Source: Microbacterium sp. Au-Mic1 (GTDB lineage Bacteria; Actinomycetota; Actinomycetes; Actinomycetales; Microbacteriaceae). From it: a stretch of 64,000 nt of DNA. This document shows positions 9,965 through 18,276 of the stretch, in pieces (positions within the stretch are counted from its first letter, which is position 1; each line of letters starts with the position of its first letter). The stretch spans positions 124,001 through 188,000 of the forward strand of contig NZ_JAJTTF010000007.1 of NCBI RefSeq assembly GCF_021341785.1, read 5' to 3'. Made by a program: the position numbers and the translations under genes. The notes below the pieces were generated by a model. The model was not told the DNA's origin. It ran no database searches and saw nothing but the letters and a program-made list of their open reading frames with translations.

Positions 9965-11068
9965 ATGGGCTGGCAGATCGACACCGCGCAGATCGAGGAT
10001 CTCGCCCGCGGCGCCGCCGTGTTCGGCACCGGCGGCGGCGGCGATCCCTACATCGGATCCCTCCTCGCCCGGCAGGCGCTGTCGGACGGACCCGTCCCGG
10101 TCCTCGGCCTCGCCGAGGTCCCCGACGATGCGCACGTGCTGTTCGTCGCGATGATGGGCGCACCGACCGTCATGGTGGAGAAGCTCCCGAGCCTGGACGA
10201 GGTCGTCGAGCCCGTGCGCGCCCTCGGCTCGCATCTGGGCCGCCCCGTCACCCACATCGCGTGCGCGGAGGTGGGCGGGGTGAACTCGACGATCCCCGTC
10301 GCGGCCGCCGCAGCGCTCGGACTGCCACTCGTGGACGCCGACGGCATGGGCCGCGCGTTCCCGGAGCTGCAGATGGTGCTGCCCACGCTCATCGGCGTCA
10401 CCGCCTCGCCCCTCGCGCTCAGCGACGAGAAGGGCAACGTCGCAGTCCTGCAGACGATCGACAACACCTGGACGGAGCGGATCGCACGCGTCGCGACCGT
10501 CGAGATGGGCTGCTCCACGATGATCGCCGGCTTCTCGATGACCGGCGCGCAGGCCAGAACCGGCCTCGTCGGCGGCTCGCTGTCACGGTGCATCACAGTA
10601 GGGCGCGCGATCGCCGACGCCCGTGCGGCGAAGACGGATCCGGTCGCGGCCGCGGTCCGCGAGCTCTCCGGGCGCGAGCTCTTCGACGGGAAGGTCGTCG
10701 ACGTGCAGCGCGCCACGACGACCGGATTCGCGCGCGGCCGCGCGCGAATCGAGGGCGAGGGCGGCACCGCGCTCACCCTGCAGTTCCAGAACGAGCACCT
10801 CGTCGCCGAGGCCGACGGGCGGATCCTCGCGACCACGCCGGATCTCATCATGGTCGTCGAGGGAGAGTCCGGGGAGCCGATCACGACCGAGGCCCTCCGC
10901 TACGGGCAGCGCGTGCGCGTGCTGGCAGCCCCCGCCGACGAGCGCTGGCACACCGCCGAGGCGCTCGCGATGGTCGGTCCCGGCTACTTCGGCTACGACA
11001 TGCCGGCGCACCGCTACGACGGCACCGTCTCCGCCGGAGATTCCCTCGCGACGGCGGGCGCGGCATGA
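9965..11068 (+). CDS. DUF917 (S-methyl-thiohydantoin desulfurase family) protein, copy 1
   Basis: 367 residues. Family motifs are GTGGGGDPYIG (residues about 19-29), MMGAPTVMVEK, AEVGGVNSTIPV and VDADGMGRAFPE. The N-terminal domain corresponds to the Pfam family formerly DUF917, now named for S-methyl-thiohydantoin desulfurase. If that chemistry applies here, the protein would remove sulfur from a thiohydantoin ring and hand a hydantoin to the HyuA-type protein encoded just upstream. The start overlaps the hydantoinase operon context with a 1-base gap, and the stop overlaps the next ATG (ATGA). Cytoplasmic. Function is inferred from family and neighbours. Confidence 0.8.
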   Translation: MGWQIDTAQIEDLARGAAVFGTGGGGDPYIGSLLARQALSDGPVPVLGLAEVPDDAHVLFVAMMGAPTVMVEKLPSLDEVVEPVRALGSHLGRPVTHIACAEVGGVNSTIPVAAAAALGLPLVDADGMGRAFPELQMVLPTLIGVTASPLALSDEKGNVAVLQTIDNTWTERIARVATVEMGCSTMIAGFSMTGAQARTGLVGGSLSRCITVGRAIADARAAKTDPVAAAVRELSGRELFDGKVVDVQRATTTGFARGRARIEGEGGTALTLQFQNEHLVAEADGRILATTPDLIMVVEGESGEPITTEALRYGQRVRVLAAPADERWHTAEALAMVGPGYFGYDMPAHRYDGTVSAGDSLATAGAA

Positions 11069-12159
11069 GCTGGCAGCTCACCGCCGCGGACCTCCCCGAC
11101 CTCGCCCGCGGCGCGACGCTGCTGGGCACGGGCGGCGGCGGGGACCCCTACATCGGCAGCAAGCTCGTCGAGCGGGTCCTCGGCGACGGCGCGATCACGA
11201 TCCTGGATCCGGAGGACCTTCCGGACGACCTCTTCGTGATCCCGACGGCGCAGATGGGCGCACCGACCGTGATGGTCGAGAAGATCCCGGCGGGTACAGA
11301 GCCGACGCTCGCGCTGCGCGCCCTCGAGGGGCACCTGGGGCGGACAGCCGACGCCACCATGCCGATCGAGTGCGGCGGGATCAACTCGATGATCCCGCTC
11401 GTCGTCGCCGCCGAGACCGGGATGCCCGTGGTCGATGCGGACGGCATGGGGCGCGCCTTCCCCGAGCTATCCATGGAGACGTTCGCGGTGTACGGCGTGC
11501 ACGGCTCGCCCCTCGCCCTCGCCGGCGAGCGCGGCGAGACCGTGATCATCGACACCGGCGACGACGACCGCCAGATGGAGTGGCTCGCCCGCGCGATCAC
11601 CATCCGGCTCGGCGGAGTCGGGCACATCGCGGAGTACGCGATGTCCGGCGCGGACGTGCGCCGGACCGCGGTTCCCCGCACGATCTCGATGGCGCTCGCC
11701 CTCGGCCGCGCGATCCGCGAGGCCCGCGAGCAGCACCGCTCCCCCTTCGACGCGATCGCCGAGACGCTCTCCCGCACGCTGTACACCCACGTGCGCGAAC
11801 TCGCCGTGGGCAAGGTGCTCGACGTCGAACGTCGTACCACCGAGGGGTTCGCGAAGGGACGCGCCGTGATCGCACCGCTCGAGGGCGACGGATCCTTCGA
11901 GATCCTGTTCCAGAACGAGAACCTCATCGCGCGGCGAGACGGCGAGGTCGTCGCGATCGTGCCGGATCTCATCTGCGTCGTGGATCACGAGACAGCCGAG
12001 CCGATCACGACCGAGGGGCTGCGCTACGGCCAGCGCGTGCGCGTGCTCGGCATCTCGACGCCGGACATGATGCGCACCGAGGGCGCCCTCGCCGCGTTCG
12101 GCCCCTCGGCCTTCGGCCTCGCCGAGCCGTTCCTCCCGGTCGAGCGGCTCGGCGCCTGA
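11065..12159 (+). CDS. DUF917 (S-methyl-thiohydantoin desulfurase family) protein, copy 2
   Basis: 364 residues, clearly a paralogue of the preceding gene: GTGGGGDPYIG, QMGAPTVMVEK, ECGGINSMIPLV and VDADGMGRAFPE line up one for one, and the C-terminal ITTEGLRYGQRVRVL matches ITTEALRYGQRVRVL of copy 1. The two are translationally coupled by ATGA. Paired DUF917 genes may form a heteromer or act on different ring intermediates; the sequence does not decide this. A strong GC-rich hairpin follows within 3 bases of the stop, so this is probably the last gene of the permease operon. Confidence 0.8.
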   Translation: MSWQLTAADLPDLARGATLLGTGGGGDPYIGSKLVERVLGDGAITILDPEDLPDDLFVIPTAQMGAPTVMVEKIPAGTEPTLALRALEGHLGRTADATMPIECGGINSMIPLVVAAETGMPVVDADGMGRAFPELSMETFAVYGVHGSPLALAGERGETVIIDTGDDDRQMEWLARAITIRLGGVGHIAEYAMSGADVRRTAVPRTISMALALGRAIREAREQHRSPFDAIAETLSRTLYTHVRELAVGKVLDVERRTTEGFAKGRAVIAPLEGDGSFEILFQNENLIARRDGEVVAIVPDLICVVDHETAEPITTEGLRYGQRVRVLGISTPDMMRTEGALAAFGPSAFGLAEPFLPVERLGA

Positions 12160-12161
12160 GC

Positions 12162-12200
12162 CGGCTCCCTGGGCCGGACCCGAACCGGCCCCGGGAGCCG
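12162..12200 (+). terminator. GC-rich hairpin after the second DUF917 gene
   Basis: Arms CGGCTCCC-T-GGGCCGG (12162-12177) and CCGGCCC-C-GGGAGCCG (12185-12200) pair along 15 positions with one T/C mismatch and a 7-base loop. No U-run follows, which is usual in actinobacteria. It separates the permease operon from the unit starting at 12236. Confidence 0.6.
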
Positions 12201-12223
12201 ATCCCGATCCGTTGCGAGACCTC

Positions 12224-12229
12224 TAGTCT
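12224..12229 (+). promoter_or_regulatory. -10 box TAGTCT of a leaderless transcript
   Basis: TAGTCT ends 6 bases before the ATG at 12236, the spacing expected when transcription starts at the start codon. No convincing -35 box. There is no Shine-Dalgarno sequence. Confidence 0.55.
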
Positions 12230-12235
12230 GGGACG

Positions 12236-13270
12236 ATGGCGTGGCGACTGCGACCCGAGGACGTGACCGCGCTCGCACGGGGCTGCGCGCTGCTCGGCTC
12301 GGGCGGCGGCGGCACGACCACCATGCTCGAGCTCATGCTCGCCGGCGATGACTCCGGTCCGCGTCCGCTCGTGGACGTGGACGAGCTGGATCCCTCGACT
12401 CCCTGCTTCGGCGCCGCGTTCGTGGGCTCCACGATCCTGCTCGGCGAGCGCATGCCGGGCCTCGCGCCGTTCGGACGCCTGGTGGCCGCGGCGGAGCGCT
12501 GGCTGGGCACGCGGATCCCCGCCGTCTGCTCGATCGAGGGCGGCGGCCTGAACAGCCTCGTCCCGTTCCTGTTCGCCGGCGAGCGCACGATCGTCGATGC
12601 CGACTGCACCGGCCGCGCCGTGCCGGAGCTCGACCAGATGTCGCTCTTCGTCGACCGGGTGCCGGGCCTCGTGTTCACCTGCGAGAGCGGCGCCGGCGGC
12701 GTGGCGTTGGTCGAGACGGATCGCGCCGTGGACGCGGAGCGCATCGTCCGCTCCGCCATCATCCAGGCGGGAGGGAGCGGCGCGGCCGTGCTCGCCGGGT
12801 TCACGGTCGGGGATCTCCGCGAGCACGCGATGCCCGGACACCAGCGGCGCGCGCTCGCGCTGGGTCGCGCCTTCCTCGCCGCCCGCTTCGCGCCCCCGGC
12901 GGAGCTCGCCGCGCGGCTCGGAGCGAGGCTGCTGACCGAGGGCCGGATCGACCGGATCTCAGCGCACCACGCCGATCCGCATGTGCAGTCGGTCGAGATC
13001 GCGGGCCCCGGCGGCGCGGTGGATCGCGTCGTGACCCGCTCGGAGTCCCTGGCGGTGCTCAGCGACGGAGAACTGCTCGCCTCCGCACCGGCGATCATCG
13101 TCGTCCTCGACGCCGCGTCGCGCGAGATCCTGCAGGTCACCGACCTCGTTCCGGGACGGCGCGTGGTCGTGCTCTCGCTGCCGGCGCCCGACTGGTGGCT
13201 GGAGCGTCCCGAGCGCCTGCGCCGCGTGCTGCCGTCGACGTACGGACTCGCCGAGCTGGACGCCGCATGA
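12236..13270 (+). CDS. divergent DUF917 protein, copy 3, coupled to regulators
   Basis: 344 residues. It is recognisably DUF917 but with changed motifs: GSGGGGTTTML where copies 1 and 2 have GTGGGGDPYIG, EGGGLNSL, and DADCTGRAVPE where they have DADGMGRAFPE. The loss of the DP pair and of the glycine in DADG suggests altered or lost catalysis. It has its own leaderless promoter and overlaps the PucR regulator gene by ATGA, followed by an IclR gene. A role in substrate sensing or in presenting a ligand to the regulator is an attractive inference. It could equally be a desulfurase with a different substrate. Confidence 0.7.
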   Translation: MAWRLRPEDVTALARGCALLGSGGGGTTTMLELMLAGDDSGPRPLVDVDELDPSTPCFGAAFVGSTILLGERMPGLAPFGRLVAAAERWLGTRIPAVCSIEGGGLNSLVPFLFAGERTIVDADCTGRAVPELDQMSLFVDRVPGLVFTCESGAGGVALVETDRAVDAERIVRSAIIQAGGSGAAVLAGFTVGDLREHAMPGHQRRALALGRAFLAARFAPPAELAARLGARLLTEGRIDRISAHHADPHVQSVEIAGPGGAVDRVVTRSESLAVLSDGELLASAPAIIVVLDAASREILQVTDLVPGRRVVVLSLPAPDWWLERPERLRRVLPSTYGLAELDAA

Positions 13271-14829
13271 CCGCGCGACTGTCGCTCGCGGGCCTCCGCG
13301 CACACCCCGAGAACGGCGGCCTGCGCCGGATCGCCGGGCCCAAAGACGCCGCATGGGACGCGGTCGCCGTGGAATCGGCCGAGGCCGACCTGCCCGCGGT
13401 CCTCGACGGCGGCCTCGCAGTGCTGCTCGACGCCGCGCCGAGGACGCCCTGGCAGCAGGACGCGATGCTGCGCCGGATCCGCGAGCGCGGCTTCGGCGGC
13501 GTCGCGATGCCGGGAGCCGGCGCGTTCGATCCCGGCACGCAGCGGCTCGCGGAGCGGCTGGGGATCTGCCTCCTCGACGTGCAGCGGCCCATCGTGCTCG
13601 CCCAGGCGTGCTGGATGCTCGTGCAGGCGCTGGACGCCCTCACCCTCTCGCACGTGCGCAAGGTCGCACGCTCGTTCGAGTACCCGGCCCGGGATCTGTC
13701 GGATCTGCTGCGCCAGGTGTCCGCGAATCTCGGCCATCCGCTCGCACTCGTCGACGGCACCGACGTGCTGCACTCCTCGGGCGGCGACCTCGATCCGGCA
13801 CTGCACGCGGCGATCGACTTCCGCCCCTGGGTCGACATCGCCCGTGCCGGCGACGCCGCCGCGGCCTCGGTGCGCGTGGACAGCCCGAGCAGGCCGGGTC
13901 TGCGTCTGGTCGTCTTCGGTGCGGGGCTGAGCGAGAGCCAGCTCGCCGCGCTCTCGGTCGCGGCCGAGGTCGCGATGCCGGCCGTCGCGGCGCGGATCCT
14001 CATCGACGAGGTCGCCGAGGTGAACGACGTCTCGGCCTCGTCCGCCCTGCTCCGCGATTTCGTCGATGCGAGGGGCCTCGCGGACGACGACATCGAGCGC
14101 CGCATGGGCGAGCGCGGCTGGCGCACGTCCGGACATCATCTCGGCTTCCGGATGGTCGGACGGGGCCGGCTGGATCCGCTGCCGCTGCTGCGCGCGGTGC
14201 GTGCCGCACTCGGCGGGATCGCCGCAGAGGCGCACGTCACCACGGCCGGCCGCGGGCTGAGCGGATGGCTCGCGTTCTCCGAGGCTCCGGACCCCGTGAC
14301 CGTCGAACGGCTCGCGCGCGGTCTGCGCGCCCTGCACCGCGAGGTGGGGCGCTCGTTCGCGATCGCCACGGGCGTGGGATCGCTGCAGCGCGGGCCCGCG
14401 GGGCTCGCCGCGACGCTGGACGAGGCCGCGGATGCGGCCAGGATCGCGGCGTCGCGCTCGGCGACGGGCTGGTTCGTCCGCGTAGACAGCCTCGGACTCG
14501 AGCAGCTGCTGCTGGCCTGGACCGGCAACGACACGTTCGTGCCCGCGGCGGCGTCGCTCCTCGCACCGTTGCAGGGCGCGAGCGGAGATCTGCTGCGTAC
14601 GCTCTCCGTCTATCTCGACCAGGAATCGAGCCTGGTCGCAACGGCCGCGTCGCTGAACCTGCATCGCAACACCGTCGCAGTGCGGATCCGGCGGGTGCAG
14701 GAGCTCCTCGGCGTCGACCTCACGGATCCCGAGACCCGCCTCGCGATGCACCTCGCGTGCCGCGCCGTCCTGGCCCCCGCCGCGGGCGACGGCCCGGCGC
14801 GCCGCGAGCATGGCATCCTGGGACCGTGA
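13267..14829 (+). CDS. PucR family transcriptional regulator
   Basis: 520 residues. The N-terminal 130 residues resemble the PucR purine-catabolism domain, followed by a GGDEF-like middle region. The C-terminal about 60 residues are the PucR-type helix-turn-helix (HTH_30), with SLVATAASLNLHRNTVAVRI and RRVQELLGVDLTDP. Such proteins activate purine, allantoin or amide catabolic genes in response to intermediates. Start at the ATG overlapping the previous stop (ATGA); a longer frame would run into that gene. Likely target is the permease/hydantoinase operon, possibly also hut. Confidence 0.85.
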   Translation: MTARLSLAGLRAHPENGGLRRIAGPKDAAWDAVAVESAEADLPAVLDGGLAVLLDAAPRTPWQQDAMLRRIRERGFGGVAMPGAGAFDPGTQRLAERLGICLLDVQRPIVLAQACWMLVQALDALTLSHVRKVARSFEYPARDLSDLLRQVSANLGHPLALVDGTDVLHSSGGDLDPALHAAIDFRPWVDIARAGDAAAASVRVDSPSRPGLRLVVFGAGLSESQLAALSVAAEVAMPAVAARILIDEVAEVNDVSASSALLRDFVDARGLADDDIERRMGERGWRTSGHHLGFRMVGRGRLDPLPLLRAVRAALGGIAAEAHVTTAGRGLSGWLAFSEAPDPVTVERLARGLRALHREVGRSFAIATGVGSLQRGPAGLAATLDEAADAARIAASRSATGWFVRVDSLGLEQLLLAWTGNDTFVPAAASLLAPLQGASGDLLRTLSVYLDQESSLVATAASLNLHRNTVAVRIRRVQELLGVDLTDPETRLAMHLACRAVLAPAAGDGPARREHGILGP

Positions 14830-15653
14830 ACGCCGATCGCACCGACCACGGCGCCGGGGCGGGCTCGCCGACGAGCGCCCGCGACGACCGCCCGCAGGTG
14901 CCCGCGGCCGAGCACACGCTGCGGATCCTGCGGTTCCTGGCCCGCCGCGCGGGGCCGGTCGCGGCATCCGCGCTGGCCCGCGAGCTCGACATCCCCCGCT
15001 CCACCGTCTACCACCTGCTCGCGACCCTCGAAGCGCACGGGTTCGTCGTGCACCTGCCGCAGGAGCGCCGCTGGGGCCTCGGCACGAGCGCCTTCGAGCT
15101 GGCCGGCGGCTACGCGCGGCAGGAGCCGCTGGCGCGGCTCGGCCGTCCACTGCTGGCCGGGCTCGCCGACCGCCTCGGCGAGAGCGCGCATCTCGCCGTG
15201 ATGACCGGGCGCGACGTGCTCTACATCGTCGAGGAGCGCGCGCTCCGGCGCCCCGCCCTCATCACCGACGTGGGGGTGCGGCTCCCGGCTCACCTCACCG
15301 CGACCGGCCGGGCCATGCTCGCCGCGCTCCCCCGCGAGCAGGTGCGTGCGCTGTACCCCGATGCCGCATCTTTCGCGCAGCGCACCGGCGGCGGGCCCGC
15401 ACGCCCGCGCGAGCTGAACGAGCTGCTGCGCGAGGTGCGTCGCGACGGCATCGCCCGCGAGGACGGCGAGGTGACCCCGGGGTTCCGCTCGGTCGGCATC
15501 GCCGTGCGCGACCACGTGGACTGGCCGGTGGCGGCCGTCGCCGTCACCTGGTCCGAGGAGGGCTCGGTCGACGAGAAGGCTGTCGCCGACGCCGTAGCCG
15601 AGACCGCCCGGCAGCTGCAGCGCCGGCTGGGCTACGGCGGACGCAGCGGCTGA
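14826..15653 (+). CDS. IclR family transcriptional regulator
   Basis: 275 residues with a GTG start that overlaps the pucR stop (GTGA). Residues about 28-85 are the winged helix, with ASALARELDIPRSTVYHLLA as recognition region. The remainder is the IclR effector domain, including DVLYIVEERALRRP, ATGRAMLAALP and DGIAREDGEVTPGFRSVG. IclR proteins bind small carboxylates or ring compounds. Two regulators of different families in one transcript suggest that the neighbouring catabolic unit responds to two signals. Binding sites were not identified with certainty; dyads at 6726-6820 are candidates. Confidence 0.88.
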   Translation: MNADRTDHGAGAGSPTSARDDRPQVPAAEHTLRILRFLARRAGPVAASALARELDIPRSTVYHLLATLEAHGFVVHLPQERRWGLGTSAFELAGGYARQEPLARLGRPLLAGLADRLGESAHLAVMTGRDVLYIVEERALRRPALITDVGVRLPAHLTATGRAMLAALPREQVRALYPDAASFAQRTGGGPARPRELNELLREVRRDGIAREDGEVTPGFRSVGIAVRDHVDWPVAAVAVTWSEEGSVDEKAVADAVAETARQLQRRLGYGGRSG

Positions 15654-15764
15654 TCCCCGAGATCGCTCCGCGGCGGACGGCGTGCGCCGCGCCCCTGCCG
15701 CAGGCCACCGGAGCGTGTCGCAGGATCGAGACACGGCCGCGACGGGACGGCGACACCGGGTCGA

Positions 15765-15770
15765 TAGCCT
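15765..15770 (+). promoter_or_regulatory. -10 box TAGCCT of a leaderless transcript
   Basis: TAGCCT followed by exactly 6 bases and the ATG at 15777. No Shine-Dalgarno sequence is present. The upstream 120 bases after the IclR gene hold no other feature I can support. Confidence 0.55.
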
Positions 15771-15776
15771 CGAGTC

Positions 15777-16994
15777 ATGAGCACCACGCAGCACCGCGCG
15801 CCTCACCCCACCCGGCGTGCCGCCCTCGTCACCGCGACCGCCACGACCATCGCCGTCCTCGCCGGATGCTCCTCCGCCGCGCCGGTGTCGGGCGACGGGA
15901 CCGCGAAGCCCTCGCACGGCCCCTCCTCGAGCGCCGCCGCGAAGCCCGCCGCCGCGACCGTCCCCGGCTACGACGTCGGTCAGTTCCCGCCGGTCCCCCT
16001 GTTCCGGCTGCCCGACCTCGGCCTTCTCTCCGGATCCGCTGACGCCTTCGCGATCGAGGTGAGCACCGCCTTCGACGGCGTTCCGGGCGTCACCGTCTCC
16101 CCGGCCCGCTGCGACGCCGGCGGGAAGGTGGTGTCGGGAGCAGGATCCGCGATGCTCTACGGCGACGGGTCGGGCAACTACACGGGACCGGACGGTTCGG
16201 TGCAGAACTTCGGAGACGGATCCGGTGTCTCCACGATCAACGGCGTCACGATCGAGAACTTCGGAGACGGATCCGGCAATTACACGGCCGGCTCCGTGCG
16301 CATCCAGAACTTCGGCGACGGATCCGGCAACTACAGCGACGGTCGCATCACCGTCCAGGTGTTCGGCGACGGGTCCGGCAATTACGCCGCGCCCGGCATG
16401 GCGATCCAGAACTTCGGCGACGGATCCGGCGACTACACGGCGGGATCGGTGCGCATCCAGAACTTCGGCGACGGATCCGGTGACTACGCCGGCCCGGGCA
16501 TCTCTATCCAGAACTACGGCGACGGCACCGCGAAGGTCAACGGGAAGACGGTGAAGGCGGAGAGGCTTCCCGCCGTGGCGAAGCTCGGCAGCTTCCCGCC
16601 GATCGCCGCCCTCGCCCCGATCTCGTCGTGCGGTACCACGATCACGTTCCAGGACGGGGTCCTGTTCGACTTCGACCGCAGCGATATCCGCGCCGACGCC
16701 GCGAAGACGATCGCGTCCGTCGCGCAGGTGCTGGTCTCGAAGAACGTCGCGAATGCGGAGATCTCAGGTCACACCGATGCGATCGGAGACGACGCCGACA
16801 ACCAGGACCTCAGCGAGCGTCGCGCGCAGTCGGTCGTGGACGCGCTCCGGAAGGCCGGCGCCGCCACGGCGATGGAGGCGGTCGGCTACGGCGAGACGCG
16901 CCCCGTCGCACCGAACGAGATCGACGGCCAGGACGACCCCGCCGGGCGGCAGTTGAACCGGCGGGTCGAGATCTTCATCCCGGCCGGCCACTGA
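15777..16994 (+). CDS. OmpA-like lipoprotein with GDGSG repeat domain
   Basis: 405 residues. The N-terminus is a lipoprotein signal, with a twin-arginine-like RR and lipobox LAGC, so Cys-31 is likely lipidated. Residues 128-246 are seven tandem 17-residue units of the form (F/Y)GDGSGxYx..G..IQN, and an eighth is decayed (YGDGTAKV). Such GDGSG/IQN repeats should stack as a parallel beta-solenoid. The C-terminal about 115 residues are an OmpA/MotB peptidoglycan-binding domain: FDFDRSDIRADAAKTI, ISGHTDAIGDD, LSERRAQSVVDAL and LNRRVEIF. It would tether the solenoid to the cell wall outside the membrane. The gene heads a cluster with another lipoprotein and a two-component system. Confidence 0.85.
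   Translation: MSTTQHRAPHPTRRAALVTATATTIAVLAGCSSAAPVSGDGTAKPSHGPSSSAAAKPAAATVPGYDVGQFPPVPLFRLPDLGLLSGSADAFAIEVSTAFDGVPGVTVSPARCDAGGKVVSGAGSAMLYGDGSGNYTGPDGSVQNFGDGSGVSTINGVTIENFGDGSGNYTAGSVRIQNFGDGSGNYSDGRITVQVFGDGSGNYAAPGMAIQNFGDGSGDYTAGSVRIQNFGDGSGDYAGPGISIQNYGDGTAKVNGKTVKAERLPAVAKLGSFPPIAALAPISSCGTTITFQDGVLFDFDRSDIRADAAKTIASVAQVLVSKNVANAEISGHTDAIGDDADNQDLSERRAQSVVDALRKAGAATAMEAVGYGETRPVAPNEIDGQDDPAGRQLNRRVEIFIPAGH
16158..16514 (+). repeat. seven 51-bp in-frame tandem repeats
   Basis: Each 51-base unit codes for one 17-residue (F/Y)GDGSG...IQN unit; all seven have exactly the same length. The DNA is conserved mainly around AACTTCGGCGACGGATCCGG. A degenerate eighth copy begins at 16515. Copy number could vary between strains by recombination. 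Confidence 0.9.
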
Positions 16995-17039
16995 TCCGCC
17001 GCCTCGGAAACGCCCGCCTCGGAACGACCGGAGAAGACC

Positions 17040-17555
17040 ATGCACGGCAGCCGCATCCCCGCACTCCTCATCACCGCCCTCGCTCTGGCGGCGGGCCTCA
17101 CCGGCTGTTCGATCAGCGTCGTCGACACGGCGCACCCGTCGCGCAGTCCATCCCCCGACGCGTCCGTCGACGTGAAGGGCGAGCGCCCGTCCGGCCCGCC
17201 GAAGCCGGTGCCGCAGACCGATGCGCCTGTCACCATGCCGGACGCGGTCTCCCGCGCCGGGCTGATCGCCGCCGCCACCACGACGCAGCGCTGCGACGGC
17301 GAGCTCACCCTCATGCAGGACGCGGTCGCGGTGCATGTGGAGGGGCCCTGCGACCGGCTCATCGTTAACGCCCAGGGCGCGCAGGTGGTGGCGGACGACG
17401 TCACCTCCCTGTCGGTGATCGGATCCGCCAACGTCGTGCTCGCGGCGTCCGTGCGCGAGCTCGTGGTCAACGGCGACGGGAACATCGTGAACTGGACCGG
17501 CTCCACACCCGCGATCTCCGACATCGGCACCGCCAACACCCTGAAGGCGGGCTGA
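17040..17555 (+). CDS. DUF3060-like lipoprotein
   Basis: 171 residues. Signal peptide with lipobox LTGC, then a Pro/Ser-rich linker (residues about 32-75). The C-terminal 90 residues have the DUF3060 pattern of short beta repeats: LTLMQDAVAVHVEGPCDRLIVN, SLSVIGSANVVL, ELVVNGDGNIVNW and DIGTANTLKAG. GGAGAAG precedes the ATG. It lies between the OmpA-like lipoprotein and a response regulator (1-base gap), so it may be part of an envelope-stress or surface-structure module. Molecular function is unknown. Confidence 0.75.
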   Translation: MHGSRIPALLITALALAAGLTGCSISVVDTAHPSRSPSPDASVDVKGERPSGPPKPVPQTDAPVTMPDAVSRAGLIAAATTTQRCDGELTLMQDAVAVHVEGPCDRLIVNAQGAQVVADDVTSLSVIGSANVVLAASVRELVVNGDGNIVNWTGSTPAISDIGTANTLKAG

Positions 17556-17556
17556 C

Positions 17557-18276
17557 ATGGGCGAAGCCCCGCGCCCCCGGATCCTGCTCGTCGACGACGA
17601 TGAGGCCATCACGGGCGCCCTCGGACCCTTCCTGGAACGCAGCGGCTTCGACGTGGAGATCGCCGGCGACGGCGCGCGGGGCCTCGCCGCGGTGGAGCGC
17701 CGCGCCCCGGACCTCGTCGTGTGCGACGTGCTCATGCCGCACCTCGACGGCCGGGAGTTCGTGCGGCGCATGCGCGCCCGCAGCCTGTGGCTGCCGATCA
17801 TCCTGCTCACCCAGGTGGGCGAGTCGTGGGAGCGCAGCGCGGCCCTGGACGAGGGTGCGGACGACTACCTCAACAAGCCTTTCGACCCGCACGAGCTCAT
17901 CTCGCGGATCCGCGCCGTGCTGCGTCGCACCGCGGCCGGAGGCCCCTCCCTCGCCACCGCCGGGCGGCTGCGCGCCCACGACCTCGTGCTCGACCGCACC
18001 GCACGACGCGCCTGGCTCGCCGACGTCGAGCTCACGCTCACCCCCAAGGCGATGACGCTGCTGGAGTACCTCATGCTGCACGCCGATGAGGTGCACAGCC
18101 GGGAGCGCCTGCTGTCGACGCTGTGGGGCTTCGACTTCGCCACGTCGAGCCGAGCGGTCGACCATCGCGTCTCCGAACTGCGCCGCGTGCTCGGCGACGA
18201 TGCTGCGGCCCCGCGATTCGTGGAGACGGTGCAGAGCTTCGGATACCGGTTCGCCGCTCCTGTGGGGGCGGCGTGA
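17557..18276 (+). CDS. OmpR-family response regulator
   Basis: 239 residues. The receiver domain (residues about 8-122) has the acidic pocket LLVDDDE, phosphoacceptor Asp-57 in VVCDVLMP, the Thr in LLTQ and the lysine in NKPF. The C-terminal winged helix (about 140-235) ends RFVETVQSFGYRF, typical of the OmpR/PhoB class. GTGA overlap with the kinase gene downstream marks a cognate pair. Putative targets are the two lipoprotein genes upstream. Confidence 0.93.
   Translation: MGEAPRPRILLVDDDEAITGALGPFLERSGFDVEIAGDGARGLAAVERRAPDLVVCDVLMPHLDGREFVRRMRARSLWLPIILLTQVGESWERSAALDEGADDYLNKPFDPHELISRIRAVLRRTAAGGPSLATAGRLRAHDLVLDRTARRAWLADVELTLTPKAMTLLEYLMLHADEVHSRERLLSTLWGFDFATSSRAVDHRVSELRRVLGDDAAAPRFVETVQSFGYRFAAPVGAA

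Noticed and set aside
12223-15150. 975-codon minus-strand frame opposite DUF917-3, PucR and IclR
   Set aside because: Shadow frame: no family motif, low-complexity Arg-rich sequence, and the opposite strand codes three recognised proteins.
16158-16514. 51-bp repeats as a CRISPR or integron array
   Set aside because: They are in frame within one lipoprotein gene and code for a regular protein repeat.
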